Of a DNA stretch of 64,000 nucleotides, positions 61,019-64,000 are shown piece after piece. The notes beneath the pieces were generated by a model. That model had not been told where the DNA came from. It did not search any database and worked only from the letters and a program-made list of their open reading frames with translations. Origin of the DNA: Granulosicoccus antarcticus IMCC3135 (GTDB lineage Bacteria; Pseudomonadota; Gammaproteobacteria; Granulosicoccales; Granulosicoccaceae); assembly GCF_002215215.1 (NCBI RefSeq), contig NZ_CP018632.1, positions 3,530,501 through 3,594,500 on the forward strand, written 5' to 3'. Made by a program: the position numbers and the translations under genes. Position 1 is the first letter of the stretch. Every line of letters begins with the position of its first letter.

Positions 61019-61882
61019 ATGACGATCGCATACACCACCGTGCAGGATGAATTGGAAGCCCTGCATGACAGAACCCTGCGGCTGCGGGTCGCTGATGAAT
61101 TCTCCACGCTGATTTTTCTGAAACAGGGGCAGCTGTCTTGGGGGGTGGAGGGGCAGGGTATAAAGGGGCCTGGCTTGTGCTATTGGCCACAAGGGCAGCG
61201 TCCGGTTCTGACTCTGGGCGCTGGCGGCAGTGTTCGCATTCTGGGGCTGAGTGACAATTGCATTCTCGATGCCATGGGCGCGCGTGCAGAGTCGGTTCAT
61301 CTACGCATGCTAGTCGAGTATCCATTCTGTGTGTCGGTAACCGACCCGAAGAACCTGACTCAGGTCATCGCCCTGTTTGATTGGTACGGCGATGAGTATC
61401 ATGATGTGGAGCGTCGCTCACCGATGTCGCTGGCTGCTTATCTTCGGCTGATCTTCGTCAGTGCGTTGCGAATCTATCGGCCTGAACCCGCTGAGGCTGG
61501 TGCTGATCAAACCAGCATATTGCGCCAGTTTCGACACCTGGTCGAATTGCATTACAGGGAGCACTGGCTAGTGCCACGGTATGCCGATGAGCTGGGTGTG
61601 GAGCGTGATCGCTTGCATCGCATCTGCAAGCGCGAAACCGGGCGCAGCCCGGCAGAGCTGGTTTATGAGCGACTGACCGCCGAGGCCAAGGCGCGGCTTG
61701 AGATGTCCGGTTTCCCGTTGAAAAAGATTGCCGCAGATCTGGGCTTTGCCGATGCAACGCGTTTCAGCCACTTCTTCAAACGTCGCACCGAGATTTCTCC
61801 GGGGGCCTACCGCGCGATAGTGTCTGCACCGGATGCCGATGATCTGGTGGAGTTGAAACGCGGCTTTGCAGACTGGCCTTGA
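61019..61882 (+). CDS. AraC-family transcriptional regulator
   Basis: A 287-residue regulator. I prefer ATG 61019, which has GGAGG 12 bases upstream; longer forms would start inside the divergent ALDH gene's 5' region. The N-terminal cupin-like effector domain covers about 1-170 (FLKQGQLSWGVEGQGIKGPG, LCYWPQGQRPVLTLGAGGSV). The C-terminal two-helix-turn-helix AraC domain is at about 180-280, with WLVPRYADELGVERDRLHRI and FPLKKIAADLGFADATRFSH, FFKRRTEISPGAYR. It is divergent from the ALDH2-SDR-ALDH1 operon with 97 bases between, and is its probable activator; the inducer would be an aromatic alcohol or aldehyde. Confidence 0.88.
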   Translation: MTIAYTTVQDELEALHDRTLRLRVADEFSTLIFLKQGQLSWGVEGQGIKGPGLCYWPQGQRPVLTLGAGGSVRILGLSDNCILDAMGARAESVHLRMLVEYPFCVSVTDPKNLTQVIALFDWYGDEYHDVERRSPMSLAAYLRLIFVSALRIYRPEPAEAGADQTSILRQFRHLVELHYREHWLVPRYADELGVERDRLHRICKRETGRSPAELVYERLTAEAKARLEMSGFPLKKIAADLGFADATRFSHFFKRRTEISPGAYRAIVSAPDADDLVELKRGFADWP

Positions 61883-61996
61883 GTACCTGTTTGAACGCCA
61901 GGGTGATCCAGTCAATAAGCCGATGGCTACATCTCAGCTCAGGCAAGTACACTGCATGATCCTTGTGCTTGAAAAACCTGGCGATAGGCTACCCCA

Positions 61997-63058
61997 ATGA
62001 CCAATGCTTTTACCCGAACGGCCCTGATGGGTAATCTGTTGCAGGACCCAGAGATCGCCCATGAATTCTCAGGAGCGGTTTTTATCGATCGAATGCTGCA
62101 ATTTGAACGGGCATGGACCGAGGCACTAAAGACAACAGGGGCTGTTGATGAGGCTGCCGCAGACATCGCGTTGCAGGCAATGGATGCGTTTGCGCCTGAT
62201 ATTGACGTTCTGGGCAGAGCCTCTGAGGTCGATGGTTTGCCTGTACCGGAATTGGTGCGGCAACTCAGAGCGGGGCTGCCCGAAAAAGCTCAGGCCGCGA
62301 TCCATACGGGGGCGACCAGTCAGGACGTCATTGATACGAGCATGATCCTCACCGCCTGCTCGGTATTAAACCTGTTTGAATGGCGCGCCAGGGCACTGCT
62401 GGAATGTCTGGATGATCTTGCCACGCGTTTTGCGGATAACCCCATCATGGGGCGAACCCGGATGCAGGCAGCACTACCCATTATGGCAGGTGACCGGATT
62501 GAAGACTGGCGCACCCCGCTGGCTGCGCATTTTGATCAATTGCCGGAGCTCATCGAACGAATCAGTATCGTGCAGGTAGGTGGCGCGGTCGGACTTCGCG
62601 CAACCTCCGGCAGCTGCGATGAAAATATCGCTACCTGCGTGGCTGAGTTGCTCAAGCTGAGAGTATTCCCTGTCTGGCACACTGATCGCTCTGTCATGCT
62701 GGATATAGGCCATTGGCTGACAAAAATTACCGGAACGTTGGGGAAGGTCGGGCAGGACATTGCGCTGATGGCGCAGCAGGGCATTGACGAAATAAAGCTC
62801 GATGGGGCAGGAGGTTCCTCTTCCATGCCGCACAAGCAAAATCCCATCCGGGCTGAAATACTGGTTGCATCTGCACGTGTTGTTGCTGGCCATCAGGGCA
62901 TATTGGCGCAGTCCATGATTCATGAACAGGAACGCTCAGGGGCTGCCTGGGCCATCGAATGGATGACATTGCCAGCCATGTTTGAATCAACCGGGGCGAG
63001 CCTTAACAATGCGGATCATCTTTTGAGGCAGATCCGACAAATCGGATCAGGAGCGTAG
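61997..63058 (+). CDS. 3-carboxy-muconate cycloisomerase-like lyase (fumarase/aspartase superfamily)
   Basis: A 353-residue lyase. Superfamily regions: the N-terminal helix bundle with FIDRMLQFERAWTEALKTTG, the substrate-site GATSQDVIDTSMIL (conserved Thr-Ser), LGKVGQDIALMAQQGIDEIK and the signature loop GGSSSMPHKQNPIRAEILVA with the catalytic Ser. The layout is that of PcaB, which closes 3-carboxy-cis,cis-muconate to a lactone in the protocatechuate branch of beta-ketoadipate. The rest of the pca set is not in view. With the aromatic-type dehydrogenases nearby, a ring-cleavage role is plausible; adenylosuccinate-lyase-like alternatives cannot be excluded. Confidence 0.82.
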   Translation: MTNAFTRTALMGNLLQDPEIAHEFSGAVFIDRMLQFERAWTEALKTTGAVDEAAADIALQAMDAFAPDIDVLGRASEVDGLPVPELVRQLRAGLPEKAQAAIHTGATSQDVIDTSMILTACSVLNLFEWRARALLECLDDLATRFADNPIMGRTRMQAALPIMAGDRIEDWRTPLAAHFDQLPELIERISIVQVGGAVGLRATSGSCDENIATCVAELLKLRVFPVWHTDRSVMLDIGHWLTKITGTLGKVGQDIALMAQQGIDEIKLDGAGGSSSMPHKQNPIRAEILVASARVVAGHQGILAQSMIHEQERSGAAWAIEWMTLPAMFESTGASLNNADHLLRQIRQIGSGA

Positions 63059-63092
63059 GTGCGTACAAACTGCATAGCTGCCTTTCAACTGA

Positions 63093-64000
63093 TCACCGCA
63101 TCTCTGCACTTTTCCTGGATTCCAGAAGTGCCTGCCGGAATAGACGGATTGTGGGTGTCGGATCTTCCTCGGATCGAGCCAGGATGCCGACGGGTCCAGC
63201 CATTGTTTTCGTATCAATAGGCAGCGTTACCATTCGTCCTGCCTGAATGTCGCGCGCGACTACACCCTTGCTGATAATCCAGATCGCTGCAGCAGGTCCC
63301 AATGTCATCGCACGCCCAAAAGAGCTGGATACGGTTTCAAGCCGATTGGGCCAGTCGCCAATTCCATTGGTGATGAAAAAGCGATCTACCAAAGGCCTGA
63401 TCGCAGCACCCTTGGGCGGGTAAAGAATGCGGTGGCTCCCCAACGCGTCGAGATTGCATTCATGCGCCATTGCATGCGCCAGTGGGTGATCTGCGGCAAC
63501 AGCAAAGACAACTTGTTCAGAATATAGCTGAGTAAAGGATAAGCCAGTCATTGTCTCAGGTCTGCCCATGCGTCCGATGACCAGGTCAAGGTCACCGGAA
63601 CGCAAGCGATCAACCAATGCGCCAATACGGCCGTCTTCCACTGTTACAGGGGTGGCAGGTGAAAGTTCTGAAAATCGAAGAACCACGTCAGGCAGTAAAT
63701 CAGCTGCAACACTTGGCAACGCGCCAATGCGCAGGGGTGATGAGGTGCCTGCTGACAGTGCGTCCAGACTGGCCAGACCATGGCTCAGGGCGGCCAGACT
63801 CTGTTCGGCGAAATGCTGAAAAACGGCGCCCTCACGAGTTAATTCGATACCGCCGCGGTCTCGATGCATCAAAGCGACCTCCAGGATGGTTTCAAGGTCT
63901 TTCAAGGTTTTGGAGATGGCGGGCTGTGTCAGAAAGGTACGCTCAGAGGCGGCTTTCAAGCTGCCGCATCGTACTGTTTCCACGAATGCGGATAGGTGCC
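63093..64000 (-). CDS. LysR-family regulator, 5' end outside window
   Basis: About 302 residues visible; the frame is open to the right edge, where it reads HLSAFVETVRCGSLKAASER, the first helix of a LysR domain lacking only a few residues and the start codon. The recognition region is FLTQPAISKTLKDLETILEV with wing MHRDRGGIELTREG. The effector domain begins SSPLRIGALPSVAADLLPDV. It converges with the PcaB-like gene (34 bases between stops). PcaQ-type LysR proteins often sit near pca genes, which supports the aromatic assignment weakly. Confidence 0.88.
   Translation of the reverse strand, partial: HLSAFVETVRCGSLKAASERTFLTQPAISKTLKDLETILEVALMHRDRGGIELTREGAVFQHFAEQSLAALSHGLASLDALSAGTSSPLRIGALPSVAADLLPDVVLRFSELSPATPVTVEDGRIGALVDRLRSGDLDLVIGRMGRPETMTGLSFTQLYSEQVVFAVAADHPLAHAMAHECNLDALGSHRILYPPKGAAIRPLVDRFFITNGIGDWPNRLETVSSSFGRAMTLGPAAAIWIISKGVVARDIQAGRMVTLPIDTKTMAGPVGILARSEEDPTPTIRLFRQALLESRKSAEMR

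Overview
The window looks like chromosomal DNA of a free-living, large-genome, heterotrophic gammaproteobacterium, probably marine. Reasons: moderately GC-rich coding, many small catabolic operons each next to a LysR, IclR, PucR, AraC or WYL regulator, amino-acid and betaine-type ABC importers, methyl-accepting chemotaxis proteins, a PQQ sugar dehydrogenase, and a LexA site of the gammaproteobacterial type. A Granulosicoccus-like origin would fit, but I cannot prove it. I saw no rRNA, tRNA, CRISPR array or prophage.

Layout. 1-8.2 kb: end of an acyl-CoA ligase, a secreted esterase, a thioesterase, a GST, a patatin-like lipase coupled to a 49-residue SDR-like remnant, a secreted double SnoaL protein with a divergent LysR, and a PAS-PAS chemoreceptor. 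8.3-14.3 kb: a general L-amino-acid importer locus (aapJ-aapQ-aapM) that is damaged twice. aapJ has lost its 3' two thirds, and aapM is interrupted after codon 8 by a 3.3-kb composite element. The element has a left-end hairpin, a group II (IIC-like) intron with reverse transcriptase, a near-perfect LexA box, an intact tnpB and a right-end hairpin. Computationally removing 9974-13290 rejoins aapM in frame. 14.4-19.3 kb: a PucR regulator with an amino-acid permease/FAD oxidase/cupin operon. 19.3-22 kb: a 15-bp tandem repeat, then a di-haem cytochrome c and a PQQ-type sugar dehydrogenase.

22.6-36.2 kb appears to be one regulon. It has a C-S lyase-like PLP enzyme and a glyoxalase-type protein, divergent from a BisC-like molybdenum S/N-oxide reductase and an IclR regulator; then a rhodanese, divergent from FAD oxidoreductase-HyuA-HyuB-PrpE-like ligase-amino-acid ABC ATPase. 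A 22-bp palindrome inside a conserved ~40-bp block lies 18-20 bp before the reductase start and again before the rhodanese start, which links the two halves. 36.3-48.5 kb: small heat-shock protein, a membrane chemoreceptor, LysR/ureohydrolase pair, a broken LysR gene, a LysE-type exporter, GNAT + divergent ornithine-carbamoyltransferase-like protein, DUF3422, and a GST/WYL pair behind a perfect palindrome. 48.6-57.1 kb: hydroxyacid dehydrogenase, class II aldolase and a HIBADH-type dehydrogenase facing LysR + enolase-superfamily dehydratase, followed by a ProXWV-like importer. 57.1-64 kb: two aldehyde dehydrogenases around a coniferyl-alcohol-dehydrogenase-like SDR, with an AraC regulator, a PcaB-like lyase and a LysR running off the right edge.
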